Below the pieces are notes generated by a model. It saw only the letters and a program-made list of their open reading frames with translations. It was not told the DNA's origin and ran no database searches. A stretch of 64,000 nt of DNA, taken from Clostridia bacterium. GTDB lineage: Bacteria; Bacillota; Thermoanaerobacteria; Thermoanaerobacterales; Thermoanaerobacteraceae. A program made the position numbers and the translations under genes. This document shows, in pieces, positions 50,347-59,611 of the stretch. The stretch lies in contig DULG01000026.1 of the NCBI GenBank assembly GCA_012840485.1, positions 44,652 through 108,651 on the forward strand. The letters run 5' to 3'. Within the stretch, counting starts at the first letter, position 1; each line of letters starts with the position of its first letter.

Positions 50347-52077
50347 TTATATGTCGTTATTTGAAAGGGTGAGTGAACCGCCGCCCGTACTTAAATCAAG
50401 GTAATAATTTCCACTGCCTCTATATGAATATACTCTGATATAATAGGTTCCCGTTTGTGTTGGAGTATATGTTATTGTCTCCTGCCTTTGTATTCCAGTG
50501 GAACTTTTAACAAGAGTACCAGTTGGGTCATAGAGATATATATCGAAATCAGGGTTATAGTTTGCCCAATCAGGTATTATGAAAGTTATTGCAATAGGGT
50601 ATGATGTATCTGTCACGTTAAATGTCCAAATGTCGCTGTAACGAGACCCAGGGAGTGTATCTTTAGCATAATAGTGGTTTGGCACAGATATATTAGTTCC
50701 TGTGAAATTTCCAGCTGTTTTAATTGCTTCATATGCATCCAATCTTCCTGCACCATAGTCAATGTTTTTGCTTGGAGGTCCCCAACTTTTTGCAGTAGTC
50801 ATTATTATGTTTTTTGCATCAAGTGGTGCAAGGCTTATATTTGCATTGAGCATAAGGGCTACTGTACCTGCTACAAAAGGTGTTGCCATGCTTGTACCAC
50901 TGTATGTCACATAACCATTTGTAGAATTTGCTTTTGCGGCGGTTATATTATATCCGGGTGCTGCAATGTCAGGTTTTATCCTTCCGTCAGCTGTGGGGCC
51001 ACGGCTGGAGAAGCTTGCAAGGTTAAATCCAAGTTCTCCCACATCCGCCATTGCTGCAACGGTTATGGCTTTTTCTGCTGCACCAGGTGATCCTATGGTG
51101 TACCTTGCAGGGCCCGAATTTCCAGCTGCAACTACTACTACAATTCCGTTATCTACGGCGCTGTTTACTGCTAATGATGTAGAGTCAGTTCCATCAGAAC
51201 TTGTAGAAGTGCCGAGGCTTAAATTTATGACTTTAATTCCATATACGTCTTTGTTTTGAACAGCCCAATCAATTCCTGCCGTTACAGTACTCATACTTCC
51301 GCTTCCATTTGAATCGAGTACTTTTATTCCTACCAAAGCTGCACCAGGAGCAACACCTGTATAAAGGCTGTTCCCTGCCCCGGTGCCTGCCGCAATGCTT
51401 GCAACATGAGTCCCATGTCCATTATCATCGTAAGGGGTAGTTTTACCGTTTACAAAATCTTGCCATCCTATTATTTTGCCACCGGCAAGGTCAACATGGG
51501 AACCATCAATGCCTGTATCAATAACTGCTATTACTATATCATTCTTGGAGTAAGAGGAAGGATTACCATCTTTGTTTCCGGTTACGCCAAAATCACTTCT
51601 TGCTTTTGTAACGCCAAACCACTTTGTTGCAGTGTCTAATGTCGCATATACAGGCTCATCATACTCAATTTGCTTTACTATATCTAATTTTGACAAAGCG
51701 TTTATTTGCCCTTTAGTTAAAGTAGCAGCAACTCCTGGAATAATTTTGTATTTATGCTTTATATTAAACTTTCCAATGGATTTAGAAATATTCAATAGTT
51801 CGTTACCATCTATGTTTTTGTTGAAGGTTATTATAACTGGGAATTCCGCACTGTCAGGCTTATCAGTAAGCTTTGCTTCCAGGTTATCAAAGATTTTGTT
51901 TTTGTTAGAATCTTGCATCAAAACTTTTTGAATTTGAGGCGAGTAATTTTTTGTTGGAGAGTCGCCAGATAAGTTTGTTAAGTTGGGCTGAGCTTGGACT
52001 AATACTCCACTTAGCGACATTAAAGCTACAATTAACACAAAAGCCAGTAAAGCTTTTAATGTTTGTCGGCTCTTCAT
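50347..52077 (-). CDS. secreted subtilisin-like serine protease (S8) with PPC domain
   Basis: 576 residues. Signal peptide at 1-30 (LKALLAFVLIVALMSLSGVLVQA), an I9-type propeptide near 75-145 (FPVIITFNKNIDG, IPGVAATLTKGQINALSKLDIVKQIEYDEPVYA), then the S8 catalytic domain with Asp 187 (AVIDTGIDGSH), His 221 (NGHGTHVAS), oxyanion Asn in VVVAAGNSGP and Ser 396 (SGTSMATPFVAG). The last 110 residues form a PPC-type beta domain (DFDIYLYDPTGTLVKSS, GTYYIRVYSYRGSGNYYLDLS). It is exported and probably heat-stable by host. The propeptide and complete triad suggest a working enzyme. Confidence 0.94.
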   Translation of the reverse strand: MKSRQTLKALLAFVLIVALMSLSGVLVQAQPNLTNLSGDSPTKNYSPQIQKVLMQDSNKNKIFDNLEAKLTDKPDSAEFPVIITFNKNIDGNELLNISKSIGKFNIKHKYKIIPGVAATLTKGQINALSKLDIVKQIEYDEPVYATLDTATKWFGVTKARSDFGVTGNKDGNPSSYSKNDIVIAVIDTGIDGSHVDLAGGKIIGWQDFVNGKTTPYDDNGHGTHVASIAAGTGAGNSLYTGVAPGAALVGIKVLDSNGSGSMSTVTAGIDWAVQNKDVYGIKVINLSLGTSTSSDGTDSTSLAVNSAVDNGIVVVVAAGNSGPARYTIGSPGAAEKAITVAAMADVGELGFNLASFSSRGPTADGRIKPDIAAPGYNITAAKANSTNGYVTYSGTSMATPFVAGTVALMLNANISLAPLDAKNIIMTTAKSWGPPSKNIDYGAGRLDAYEAIKTAGNFTGTNISVPNHYYAKDTLPGSRYSDIWTFNVTDTSYPIAITFIIPDWANYNPDFDIYLYDPTGTLVKSSTGIQRQETITYTPTQTGTYYIRVYSYRGSGNYYLDLSTGGGSLTLSNNDI

Positions 52078-52433
52078 TTTTTCTTACCTCCTTAAAAATT
52101 TAATATTTTTTAAAATTTAAGTCAGCCCTTCTAGTCGCTAAGTGAAACTGTTTCTTTCTTCTATTCATCATCTCCTTTCTGTAAGATTTATTTTCTATAA
52201 TAAAGCTCAAGCAATTTTTATGCCAGTTCACTGTATATAGACAAAATTAATAAAAATTTTTAATGTGTATAATTTTTTATACACATTTTTGATACACAAA
52301 AGAATGCATAAAACACATACATTTAGAAATTAGTATAAATTTAACGAATTATGTAGAAAAAATCTTTTTTAAAAATAGAAGGAAAATTTATATTTATGTC
52401 GAAATAGTAATATAGGAAAATTAGATAAATTTT
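52078..52433. other. AT-rich intergenic region between protease and riboswitch
   Basis: No gene of convincing size. It holds a perfect hairpin ATGTGTATAA / TTATACACAT (52263-52286) with a T run on the plus strand and A/T runs on both sides, several ACACA/ATACACA copies nearby, and a possible 23-codon minus-strand frame (52100-52171) starting MMNRRKKQFHLATRRADLNF right at an AAAGGAG. Its ribosome site is too close to be convincing. The protease's own ribosome binding site AAGGAGG lies just before 52077. Confidence 0.5.
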
Positions 52434-52522
52434 TGTTGAAAAAGGCAAACTCGTCGAAAGGCGGGGACGCAAAGCTACGGGTCTAATGCAATAGTTTTGC
52501 TATGATAGCCGGGCTACCAACA
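52434..52522 (+). ncRNA. cyclic-di-GMP-I (GEMM) riboswitch
   Basis: Consensus elements in order: P1 TGTTG (52434-52438) / CAACA (52518-52522), GGCAAAC, GAAA tetraloop in GTCGAAAGGC, GGGACGCAAAGC, the receptor segment CGGGTCTAAT, and the closing TAGCCGGGCTACC. These match the class I c-di-GMP aptamer. A terminator follows 10 nt later, so binding probably acts on transcription of the gene at 52584. Confidence 0.93.
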
Positions 52523-52531
52523 TTTATATAT

Positions 52532-52560
52532 AACCTCCTGCCTTTTGGTAGGAGGTTTAT
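52532..52560 (+). terminator. riboswitch expression-platform terminator
   Basis: AACCTCCTGCC (52532-52542) / GGTAGGAGGTT (52547-52557), loop TTTT, one G-U, followed by TATTAATT. It sits between aptamer and the start at 52584. Confidence 0.8.
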
Positions 52561-52583
52561 TAATTAAGGAAGTGGTGTTTTAT

Positions 52584-53876
52584 ATGACTAATAAGGAAAA
52601 AATTTATAATATTATTGTAGAAAAAAGTAAAGAATTTGATATTCAAAATTTTTTGATAAGTAGAAAAGGTGGAATCACTACAGAAGAAGTAGCACAACTC
52701 TTAAAAATGGCTCGACCAAATGTGTCTTTTATTTTAAATCATCTTGTAAGAGAAGGGAAAATAGTTAAAATTATTTCAAAACCTGTGTATTATATTGAAA
52801 AAAATAGATTAGCTTATTTTTTAGGGAATAAGGTTAAGGAAGAAATGCTTCTAAAAGACTTAATTGATTTTTTAAACTTAAGAAAAGGAAAAGAATGTGC
52901 TTTTGAAAATATAATAGGGCATGATGGCAGCCTCAAAGGACAAATAGAACAGGCCAAAGCAGCTGTATTATATCCTCCTTATGGGCTCCACACTCTTATC
53001 ATAGGACCGCCGGGCTCTGGTAAATCTTTTTTCGCGGAGATGATGTACAAATTCAGTCTTCAAATTGGTAGGGTAGGACCTCTGGAAGTGTTAAACTGCG
53101 CGGATTACTATAACAATCCTCAACTTCTTATGTCTCATTTGTTTGGACATGTTAAAGGGGCCTATACTGGAGCTGATGTAGATAAGATAGGTTTAGTCGA
53201 AAAAGCCGATAAAGGGATATTATTCCTTGACGAGGTTCACCGACTACCTCCAGAGGGCCAGGAGATGCTCTTTTACCTTATTGACAAAGGAGTGTATAAA
53301 AGATTAGGAGATACTGTTGAAAGAAGGGCTAACTTAATGATTATAGCAGCTACTACAGAGAAACCAGATTCCTTTCTTTTAAAGACTTTTATGAGGAGAA
53401 TACCCGTTGTCATTCAACTTCCTTCCTTTGAGGAGAGACCTCTTGAGGAAAAAATTGAAATAATTATTCATCTTTTTCAAGAAGAAGCCAAACGCTTGAA
53501 TTTAAACATTATCCTTCATCCGGAGTTAATTTCTTTTCTTTTGTCTCTGCAATATGAAGGAAATATTGGGGAATTAAAATCCTTCATTCAATTACTTTGT
53601 TCTAAAGCTTTTTTAATGAATTACGAAACGAAGAGAAATTTTTTAAAAATTGATCTTACTCTGTTGCCCTCCATTTATCTTAATGTAGGGAAAAGTAAAA
53701 CGATAAATTTTGATAAATTTTTAATCATTTCCTCTGAAATTGAAAGGGAAATAGACAAATATGATTTTTATGAGTTTATTGCCATGAAGTATAATGAGTT
53801 AAAAGAAAAAGGAATAGTAGAAATATTTGAAATTATGTTGGGTGATAATTTTGGAAAAAATGGGAATCATCTATAG
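52584..53876 (+). CDS. truncated LevR-type sigma-54-dependent activator
   Basis: 430 residues. N-terminal winged helix (GGITTEEVAQLLKMARPNVSFILNHLVREGKIV), then a sigma-54-activator AAA+ domain: Walker A IGPPGSGKSFFAEM near residue 145, the sigma-54 loop GAYTGADVDK (GAFTGA-type) near 200, Walker B KGILFLDEVHRLPPEGQ, and an arginine region TFMRRIPVVIQLPSFEERP. LevR relatives are about 900 residues with PRD, EIIA and EIIB modules; here only the beginning of the PRD part follows before the stop. It may act without phospho-control or be a decaying gene. ATG 52584 has GGAAGTGGTG upstream; the frame to 52545 starts in the terminator. The gene sits behind the c-di-GMP riboswitch. Confidence 0.85.
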   Translation: MTNKEKIYNIIVEKSKEFDIQNFLISRKGGITTEEVAQLLKMARPNVSFILNHLVREGKIVKIISKPVYYIEKNRLAYFLGNKVKEEMLLKDLIDFLNLRKGKECAFENIIGHDGSLKGQIEQAKAAVLYPPYGLHTLIIGPPGSGKSFFAEMMYKFSLQIGRVGPLEVLNCADYYNNPQLLMSHLFGHVKGAYTGADVDKIGLVEKADKGILFLDEVHRLPPEGQEMLFYLIDKGVYKRLGDTVERRANLMIIAATTEKPDSFLLKTFMRRIPVVIQLPSFEERPLEEKIEIIIHLFQEEAKRLNLNIILHPELISFLLSLQYEGNIGELKSFIQLLCSKAFLMNYETKRNFLKIDLTLLPSIYLNVGKSKTINFDKFLIISSEIEREIDKYDFYEFIAMKYNELKEKGIVEIFEIMLGDNFGKNGNHL

Positions 53877-54041
53877 ATTAGTATATCTAAGAATATATCG
53901 CTATAATATATCATTCTGGAGATATTTTTAATTAACGGAGAATTATCGGGAAATACGAAAGATGACAATATTGATAGAAGAGTTTATAATTGTAATCGAA
54001 TTAACTCCTGCTATTGCGCAACAATAGAAAGGAGGAAACTC

Positions 54042-54653
54042 ATGATGAAGAATAAAATTTTGAAAATTGCTGTAGTATATTTAATGATTTGTGTAATGAT
54101 ATTTGGAGGAATTACTTTGGTGTACGCTTACGACAAAATCCACGTTGTTTCAAAAGGCGAATCATTGTATTTAATAGCGAAATGGTATGGTAGTGATGTA
54201 AATAGCATAAAACAGGCAAATGGAAATTGGAGCGATTTGATATATCCTGGTGAAAAATTAGTGGTGCCAGTAGATGAAAATAATGCTTATTACAATTATC
54301 TTGTTGACAGATATTTAATCGCAAAAATGATTTATGCTGAAGCTCGTGGAGAAAGCTTTGAGGGGCAGGTCGCTGTAGGTGCGGTGATTTTGAATAGAGT
54401 AAAAAGCGGTATTTTTCCAAGTACTATAGCAGGAGTTATTTATGAACCTTATGCTTTTGAGTCTGTGATGAATGGAGAATTTTTCAATCATGAGCCTGAC
54501 CTGACAGCTTTTAAGGCAGCAGATGCAGCTTTAGCCGGATGGGACCCAACAGGAGGAGCCCTATACTTCTTCAATCCAGGTACTTCAACTTCTTGGTGGA
54601 TATGGACAAGGACACTCACAAATGTAATTGGGCATCACTGGTTTGCAATATAG
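54042..54653 (+). CDS. LysM plus SleB-type cortex/cell wall hydrolase
   Basis: 203 residues. Signal peptide or anchor at 1-29, a LysM domain near 31-76 (IHVVSKGESLYLIAKWYG, LIYPGEKLVVP), then a Hydrolase_2 (SleB/CwlJ) domain near 98-203: AKMIYAEARGESFEGQVAVGAVILNRV with the catalytic Glu in YAEARGE, FESVMNGEFF, and a C-terminal ALYFFNPGTSTSWWIWTRTLTNVIGHHWF. SleB is a spore cortex lytic transglycosylase; close paralogues act in vegetative walls. AAAGGAGG lies before the ATG. Terminator overlaps the stop. Confidence 0.88.
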   Translation: MMKNKILKIAVVYLMICVMIFGGITLVYAYDKIHVVSKGESLYLIAKWYGSDVNSIKQANGNWSDLIYPGEKLVVPVDENNAYYNYLVDRYLIAKMIYAEARGESFEGQVAVGAVILNRVKSGIFPSTIAGVIYEPYAFESVMNGEFFNHEPDLTAFKAADAALAGWDPTGGALYFFNPGTSTSWWIWTRTLTNVIGHHWFAI

Positions 54654-54676
54654 GAAGGCAGTTGCCTTCCTATATT
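54651..54676 (+). terminator. intrinsic terminator
   Basis: Perfect stem TAGGAAGGCA / TGCCTTCCTA with a 2-nt gap, then TATTGCATTTATTTT. It overlaps the stop codon. Confidence 0.8.
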
Positions 54677-54748
54677 GCATTTATTTTACATTATAAATTT
54701 TATACCTTTGTAAAAGAATAAAAATAGTATTAAATAGGAGATGATGCC

Positions 54749-55279
54749 ATGGTACATATATTAATAGGAGGGAGTTTAGAAAAAGGTGTTCTTATTAAAT
54801 TTTTGTCTTCTAGTTTAAAAGAAGTTTCGATTAAAGAATTAAAAGAATATAAAGAAAAAGCAGATATTTTAATTATCTCCAACATTTTGAATGAGGAAGA
54901 TTTTAATAAGTTGAAGAATTATATTTATAAGTTTACAATTCCTATTATAATAACAAATGGAGATGATAAACTTTCTAATGGACTTTTTACAGAAGGTATA
55001 AATTCTATGCTTATAACATGCGGCTTGAATTCTAAATCCTCAGTTACTGCTTCTTCAATAACCTATGAAGAAGAAAGTTATAGATTTAATTATTGCGTAC
55101 AAAGGGCTTTTTTTAATTTGGAAGGGGTATTAATAGAGCCAATGGAAATACCTGTTGAAATAAAAATTTCTGGACAGTATAATATATATAACTCATTATT
55201 TGTTATAACTGTATTGCTAATTTTAGGATATGTAACTGAAGATGTTCAAAATATCATTGGGAGGGCGAGTAATAATTAA
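54749..55279 (+). CDS. Mur-ligase-like protein lacking the ATP loop
   Basis: 176 residues. The middle, IITNGDDKLSNGLFTEGINSMLITCGLNSKSSVTASSITYEEE, and the later SGQYNIYNSLFVITVLLILGY resemble the central domain of Mur ligases (N-DD, YGL...V-A-xxI, HNxxNxLAAxxxAxxLG). The P-loop GxxGKT and the C-terminal domain are missing, so catalysis is unlikely; it may be a degenerate or regulatory relative. ATG follows GGAGATGAT. Single gene, some distance from the SSB gene. Confidence 0.65.
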   Translation: MVHILIGGSLEKGVLIKFLSSSLKEVSIKELKEYKEKADILIISNILNEEDFNKLKNYIYKFTIPIIITNGDDKLSNGLFTEGINSMLITCGLNSKSSVTASSITYEEESYRFNYCVQRAFFNLEGVLIEPMEIPVEIKISGQYNIYNSLFVITVLLILGYVTEDVQNIIGRASNN

Positions 55280-55382
55280 CGATGATAAGTTTTTAAATGG
55301 TTTTTGCAACCTGTCATAAATGCATTTTAATTTTAATATATATTTTTAGAAGGACACATAAGGGGAAGGGGAGAGTGAACAC

Positions 55383-56030
55383 ATGGCAGGTAACTTTTTG
55401 GAGAACAACATGGTCGCAGTTATCGGAAGAGTTTTTACAGAAATGGAGTATAGCCATGAATTATATGGGGAAAAGTTTTTTAATTTTATTTTGGAAGTAC
55501 CCAGATTAAGTGACACAAAGGATTATCTTCCAATTACTATTTCTAATCGTTTGTTCGAAGGAATGAGATTAGAAATAGGTACAAGGGTAAAGATTGAGGG
55601 GCAATTGAGGTCTTATAACAGGAAATCTCCTGAGGATGGGAAAAATAAGTTAATTTTGACCATATTTGCCCGGGATATAATGATGATACCTGAAGATGAA
55701 GTGATAAAAAATCCGAATGAAATTTTTTTGGATGGATTTGTTTGTAAAAAACCTGTTTATCGAACTACTCCTTTTGGGAGGGAGATTACCGATTTATTAA
55801 TTGCTGTAAATAGGCCTTATAACAAATCTGATTACATACCTGTCATAGCTTGGGGAAGAAATGCAAGGTTTTCTGAAAAATTAGAAGTGGGAGATCACAT
55901 TCGCTTATGGGGAAGGGTACAGAGCAGAGAATATCAAAAAAAATTGGAGAATGAAGTAGTTACAAAAGTAGCTTATGAAGTCTCTATCACGAGGATGGAA
56001 GTGGTTGAAAAAGAGCTGCAAAAAAGTTAA
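55383..56030 (+). CDS. single-stranded DNA-binding protein with two OB folds
   Basis: 215 residues. Two SSB-like OB domains: residues about 5-105 (NNMVAVIGRVFTEMEYSHEL, RLFEGMRLEIGTRVKIEGQLRSYNRK, LTIFARDIMMIP) and 110-210 (NEIFLDGFVCKKPVYRTTPFGREITDLLIAVNR, DYIPVIAWGRNARFSEKLEVGDHIRLWGRVQSREYQ). The usual acidic C-terminal tail of bacterial SSB is absent; the end reads MEVVEKELQKS. It is probably a specialised SSB-like protein rather than the housekeeping SSB. GGGGAAGGGGAGAG lies before the ATG. Confidence 0.82.
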   Translation: MAGNFLENNMVAVIGRVFTEMEYSHELYGEKFFNFILEVPRLSDTKDYLPITISNRLFEGMRLEIGTRVKIEGQLRSYNRKSPEDGKNKLILTIFARDIMMIPEDEVIKNPNEIFLDGFVCKKPVYRTTPFGREITDLLIAVNRPYNKSDYIPVIAWGRNARFSEKLEVGDHIRLWGRVQSREYQKKLENEVVTKVAYEVSITRMEVVEKELQKS

Positions 56031-56040
56031 TAATTAGAAT

Positions 56041-56066
56041 AAAACACCCGAAAAATCGGGTGTTTT
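56041..56066. terminator. bidirectional terminator
   Basis: Perfect 11-bp stem AAAACACCCGA / TCGGGTGTTTT between the convergent SSB and dapH genes. Confidence 0.85.
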
Positions 56067-56068
56067 AT

Positions 56069-56794
56069 TTAACCACGCAAGTCCTCCATGAGTTTTGTCT
56101 TTTCACGGGTTTTATCATCTACTACTTTTACAATTTTTGCTGGAACTCCTGCTACTACTGTATTTGGTGGCACATCTTCTATTACAACTGATCCTGCCGC
56201 TATAACAGCCCCATGACCCACTCTTACTCCTTCTAATATTACTGCATTTGCACCAATAAGTACATTATCTTCAATTACAACCGGCACACTACTTGGCGGT
56301 TCTAATACTCCTGCTATGACAGCTCCAGCACCTACGTGAACATTTTTGCCTATGATTCCTCGCGCTCCTATCACTGCATTCATGTCTATCATAGAATTTT
56401 CGCCAATTTCTGCTCCTATATTTATCACTGCTCCCATCATTATAACCGCATTTTTACCTATTTTTACCCTATCCCTGATTATTGCACCTGGTTCTATTCT
56501 TGCATCAAGATGCTTAATATCCAGCAAAGGAATTGCAGAATTTCTGCGGTCGTACTCTAAACGGTAGTGTTTTATTTTATCTTTGTTTTTTTCTATCAGT
56601 TTTTCGACAATCTCTAATTCACCAAAGATGATTTTAAAATTATCGCATCCATATACTTCTAGTTCTTCGTTTTTTTCAACTTCTATATTTCCCTGTATGT
56701 ACGCTTTTACAGGTGTGGATTTTTTAGCTTCTTTAATATATCTTGCAATTTCATAAGGGCTTGTTAAGTTATCATTTGTGCTCAAAATTATCAT
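56069..56794 (-). CDS. dapH: tetrahydrodipicolinate N-acetyltransferase
   Basis: 241 residues. It acetylates tetrahydrodipicolinate in the acetylase branch of lysine/diaminopimelate synthesis. Left-handed beta-helix repeats of the LpxA class dominate residues 90-210 ([81 protein letters not shown]), and [20 protein letters not shown] is the typical N-terminus. ATG 56794 overlaps the dapB stop (ATGA), which supports coupling; a TTG at 56785 is the alternative. Last gene of asd-dapA-dapB-dapH. Confidence 0.93.
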   Translation of the reverse strand: MIILSTNDNLTSPYEIARYIKEAKKSTPVKAYIQGNIEVEKNEELEVYGCDNFKIIFGELEIVEKLIEKNKDKIKHYRLEYDRRNSAIPLLDIKHLDARIEPGAIIRDRVKIGKNAVIMMGAVINIGAEIGENSMIDMNAVIGARGIIGKNVHVGAGAVIAGVLEPPSSVPVVIEDNVLIGANAVILEGVRVGHGAVIAAGSVVIEDVPPNTVVAGVPAKIVKVVDDKTREKTKLMEDLRG

Positions 56795-57546
56795 CCTTTC
56801 TTCACAAGGTCTTCCATTGTATATAAGCCAGGTTTTTGATTTATTATGAATTTTGCAGCTTGTAGGGCACCATAACCAAAAACTTCTCTTGATTGAGCAG
56901 AGTGTCTAATAGTGATGACTTCATCGTGACCAGCAAAGATTACTTCATGTTCACCTACAATTGTGCCGCCTCTTATTGAGTGTATTCCTAATTCATTTGG
57001 TTTTCTCTGTTCAGTTTTAGTATGGCGTCCGTATACATATTCTTTTTTGTCATTTAAAACTTGATTTATAGCATCTGCAATCATCAAAGCTGTGCCGCTT
57101 GGTGCATCTTTTTTCATGTTATGGTGCTTTTCTATTATTTCTATGTCAAAACCTTGCTGGAGTATTTTTGCAGCTTCTTTTACAAGGTTTATAAGGACAT
57201 TTACGCCTAGAGACATGTTTGCAGATTTAAAGATAGGTATTTCTTTTGAAGCTTCTTCTATAACTTTTAATTCTTTTTCGCTTAGACCTGTTGTGGCTAT
57301 TACTACAGGTAACTTTTTTTCTATAGCAGCTTTTACTAAATTGGGTACAGCTTCATGATATGAGAAGTCAATTACTACATCTGCTTCTTCTTTTACTTCT
57401 TTTAAATCTTCGTATACAGGAAAATCAAGGGGAGAAGTGTTTTTATCTATTCCTGCTACTACTTTAAATTCAGGGTTTTCTCCTACTAGTTTTGCTACGA
57501 CTTTTCCCATCTTTCCATTGCAACCATGAATTATTATTCTTGTCAT
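56791..57546 (-). CDS. dapB: 4-hydroxy-tetrahydrodipicolinate reductase
   Basis: 251 residues. NAD(P)H-dependent step of lysine/DAP synthesis. [18 protein letters not shown] is the nucleotide-binding Gly motif; [43 protein letters not shown] (catalytic His and Lys region) and [18 protein letters not shown] are family marks. ATG 57546 shares its A with the TGA of dapA (TGATG) and lies 7 bases from GGAGG; the TTG at 57549 is not needed. It overlaps dapH. Confidence 0.95.
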   Translation of the reverse strand: MTRIIIHGCNGKMGKVVAKLVGENPEFKVVAGIDKNTSPLDFPVYEDLKEVKEEADVVIDFSYHEAVPNLVKAAIEKKLPVVIATTGLSEKELKVIEEASKEIPIFKSANMSLGVNVLINLVKEAAKILQQGFDIEIIEKHHNMKKDAPSGTALMIADAINQVLNDKKEYVYGRHTKTEQRKPNELGIHSIRGGTIVGEHEVIFAGHDEVITIRHSAQSREVFGYGALQAAKFIINQKPGLYTMEDLVKKG

Positions 57547-58439
57547 CAATTTGCCTCCTTCAACAAACCATACTTGACGAGAACAGATTTTAGATACTCT
57601 AAATTTTTGTCACTCATTTCAACAAGTGGAAGGCGTACAGGTCCAACGCCAAAACCCATCAAATTCATAGCTGTTTTTATAGGTATAGGATTTGTTTCTA
57701 TAAAGAGGGCCTTATTTAATGGATTGAGTTCTAATTGCATATCTCTTGCTTTTTCAATGTTTCCATTTAAGTAGGCGGTAGTCATTTCATGAATCTTTGC
57801 AGGAATTATATTTGCTGTTACAGAAATGACACCTAATCCACCTAATGACATGATTGGTATTACTTGGTCATCATTTCCTGAATATATTTCAAAGGATTTG
57901 CCCATTGTACGAGCGATTTCAGCTATTTGTACAATGTCGCTACTTGCTTCTTTTACACCCACAATGTTTTCTGCCTTTTTTCTAACTTCAAGGTAAGTTT
58001 CAGGCAACATGTTTAGAGAGGTTCGACTGGGTACATTGTAGATAATAATAGGTATATCTACATGTTTTGCTATTTCAGTAAAATGTGCTACTAATCCTTT
58101 TTGCGTTGTCTTATTATAGTAGGGCGTTATAACTAAAAGAGCATCAGCGCCTGCAGATTGGGCATATTCACTCATTTCAATAGCATGAGCTGTGTTATTG
58201 GATCCGGTTCCTGCAATGACAGGTATTCTTCCTGCAACTTTTTCTACAGTAAATTTAATTGCTTGTCTTTGCTCTTCATCAGTCATTGTAGAAGCTTCAC
58301 CTGTAGTACCGCATATTATTATAGCATCAGTTCCTTCTTTTATATGCCATTCGATGAGTTCACCCAGTTTATCAAAATTAACGCCATTTTCGTTAAAAGG
58401 AGTAACAATAGCGACACCTGATCCCTTAAAGACAGACAT
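57546..58439 (-). CDS. dapA: 4-hydroxy-tetrahydrodipicolinate synthase
   Basis: 297 residues. It condenses pyruvate with aspartate semialdehyde. The Schiff-base Lys is in [17 protein letters not shown] near 164, Tyr in [14 protein letters not shown] and [15 protein letters not shown], and [13 protein letters not shown] near residue 44 is typical. GAAAGGAG lies before the ATG. Overlaps dapB by the TGATG junction and follows asd by 13 bp. Confidence 0.95.
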   Translation of the reverse strand: MSVFKGSGVAIVTPFNENGVNFDKLGELIEWHIKEGTDAIIICGTTGEASTMTDEEQRQAIKFTVEKVAGRIPVIAGTGSNNTAHAIEMSEYAQSAGADALLVITPYYNKTTQKGLVAHFTEIAKHVDIPIIIYNVPSRTSLNMLPETYLEVRKKAENIVGVKEASSDIVQIAEIARTMGKSFEIYSGNDDQVIPIMSLGGLGVISVTANIIPAKIHEMTTAYLNGNIEKARDMQLELNPLNKALFIETNPIPIKTAMNLMGFGVGPVRLPLVEMSDKNLEYLKSVLVKYGLLKEAN

Positions 58440-58452
58440 AATTATTCTCCTT

Positions 58453-59442
58453 TCACATATTTTTAATTAAAAGTTCTGCAATTTGAACGGCATTTGTTGC
58501 CGCTCCTTTTCTTATGTTATCAGCTACAATCCATATGTTAACTCCGCTATATACCGTCTCATCTCTTCTTATTCTTCCCACAAAGACCTCATCTTTTCCT
58601 GTTGCAAAAGTTGCAAGAGGATATACATTATTTTGAGGGTCATCCATTACAACAACTCCTGGAGCATGCTTTAAAACTTCTATTAATTCTTCCATTTCAT
58701 AAGGCCTTGCAAATTCTAGATTGACAGATTCGCTGTGAGAATTTACAACTGGTACTCTAACTGTTGTAGCAGAGACTTTTATTGAACTATCTCCCATGAT
58801 TTTTTTTGTTTCATTCATCATTTTCAATTCTTCTTTTGTGTATCCGCTTGGTGTAAATGAATCAATGTGTGGAATACAATTATTTGCAATAGGGTAAGGG
58901 AATACTTGGCATGGTTCTCCTCTTAAACTTCTTTCAAGGTCATCTACACCTTTTTTACCTGCTCCAGACACTGCTTGATAGGTGGATACCACTATTCTTT
59001 TTATTTTATATTTGTCGTGAAGAGGCTTTAAAGGAACTACCATTTGAATGGTAGAGCAATTAGGATTTGCTATTATTCCTTTGTGCCATGATATGTCTTG
59101 AGGATTTACTTCAGGAACTACTAAGGGTACATTTTCATCCATTCTCCAAGCGCTGGAATTGTCAATTACGACTACGCCATGAGAAGCAGCTATTGGAGCG
59201 AATTGCTTGCTTATAGTTGCACCAGCAGAGAAAAGAGCGATTTGAATGTCTCTTTTAAAACTTTCTTCAGTAAGTTCTTCTACAATGTATTCATTACCTC
59301 TAAATGTGATTTTTTGACCTGCAGATTTTGAAGAAGCAAATAAATAAAGTTTGTCAACTGGGAAATTTCTATCTTCTATTACTTTAAGAAAAGTCCTACC
59401 TACCATTCCAGTAGCTCCTACAATTGCTACATTAACTCCCAT
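58453..59442 (-). CDS. asd: aspartate-semialdehyde dehydrogenase
   Basis: 329 residues. It reduces aspartyl phosphate. [21 protein letters not shown] is the NADPH-binding loop; the catalytic Cys is in [21 protein letters not shown], and the later [15 protein letters not shown] and [10 protein letters not shown] are typical. AGAGGAGG precedes the ATG. First gene of the DAP operon; no lysine riboswitch is visible in the 150 bp upstream. Confidence 0.95.
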   Translation of the reverse strand: MGVNVAIVGATGMVGRTFLKVIEDRNFPVDKLYLFASSKSAGQKITFRGNEYIVEELTEESFKRDIQIALFSAGATISKQFAPIAASHGVVVIDNSSAWRMDENVPLVVPEVNPQDISWHKGIIANPNCSTIQMVVPLKPLHDKYKIKRIVVSTYQAVSGAGKKGVDDLERSLRGEPCQVFPYPIANNCIPHIDSFTPSGYTKEELKMMNETKKIMGDSSIKVSATTVRVPVVNSHSESVNLEFARPYEMEELIEVLKHAPGVVVMDDPQNNVYPLATFATGKDEVFVGRIRRDETVYSGVNIWIVADNIRKGAATNAVQIAELLIKNM

Positions 59443-59521
59443 TATTATCCTCCTCTAAAGTTCTAAAATTATGACAATATTTCAATTATACACTGCATTA
59501 AAGCAGGTTTATTTAATTTAA

Positions 59522-59550
59522 AATATATCATTATTATTATATGAAGTCAA
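59522..59550 (-). promoter_or_regulatory. promoter of the asd-dap operon
   Basis: Minus strand TTGACT (59545-59550), 17-bp spacer, TATATT (59522-59527). About 80 nt of leader follow. Confidence 0.6.
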
Positions 59551-59575
59551 TAAAATAAGGATTACAGATGAACAA

Positions 59576-59611
59576 AAAGCCTAAAAAGTAATTTTTTACT
59601 TTTTAGGCTTT
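59576..59611 (-). terminator. terminator of the lipoprotein gene
   Basis: Long stem AAAGCCTAAAAAGTAA / TTACTTTTTAGGCTTT with a 4-nt T loop and a T run on the minus strand. It overlaps the end of the lipoprotein gene. Confidence 0.85.

Noticed and set aside
50674..51090. 138-codon Cys-rich frame on the plus strand
   Set aside because: It lies fully antisense inside the well-supported S8 protease gene; the Cys richness is a shadow of Ala/Thr codons on the other strand.
52100..52171. 23-codon leader peptide before the protease gene
   Set aside because: A basic peptide frame with AAAGGAG directly against the ATG; spacing is poor and there is no attenuator structure tied to it. Mentioned only as part of the intergenic region.
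59443..59575. Lysine riboswitch before asd-dapA
   Set aside because: The leader is short and AT-rich and lacks the conserved lysine-riboswitch core, so only a promoter is called.
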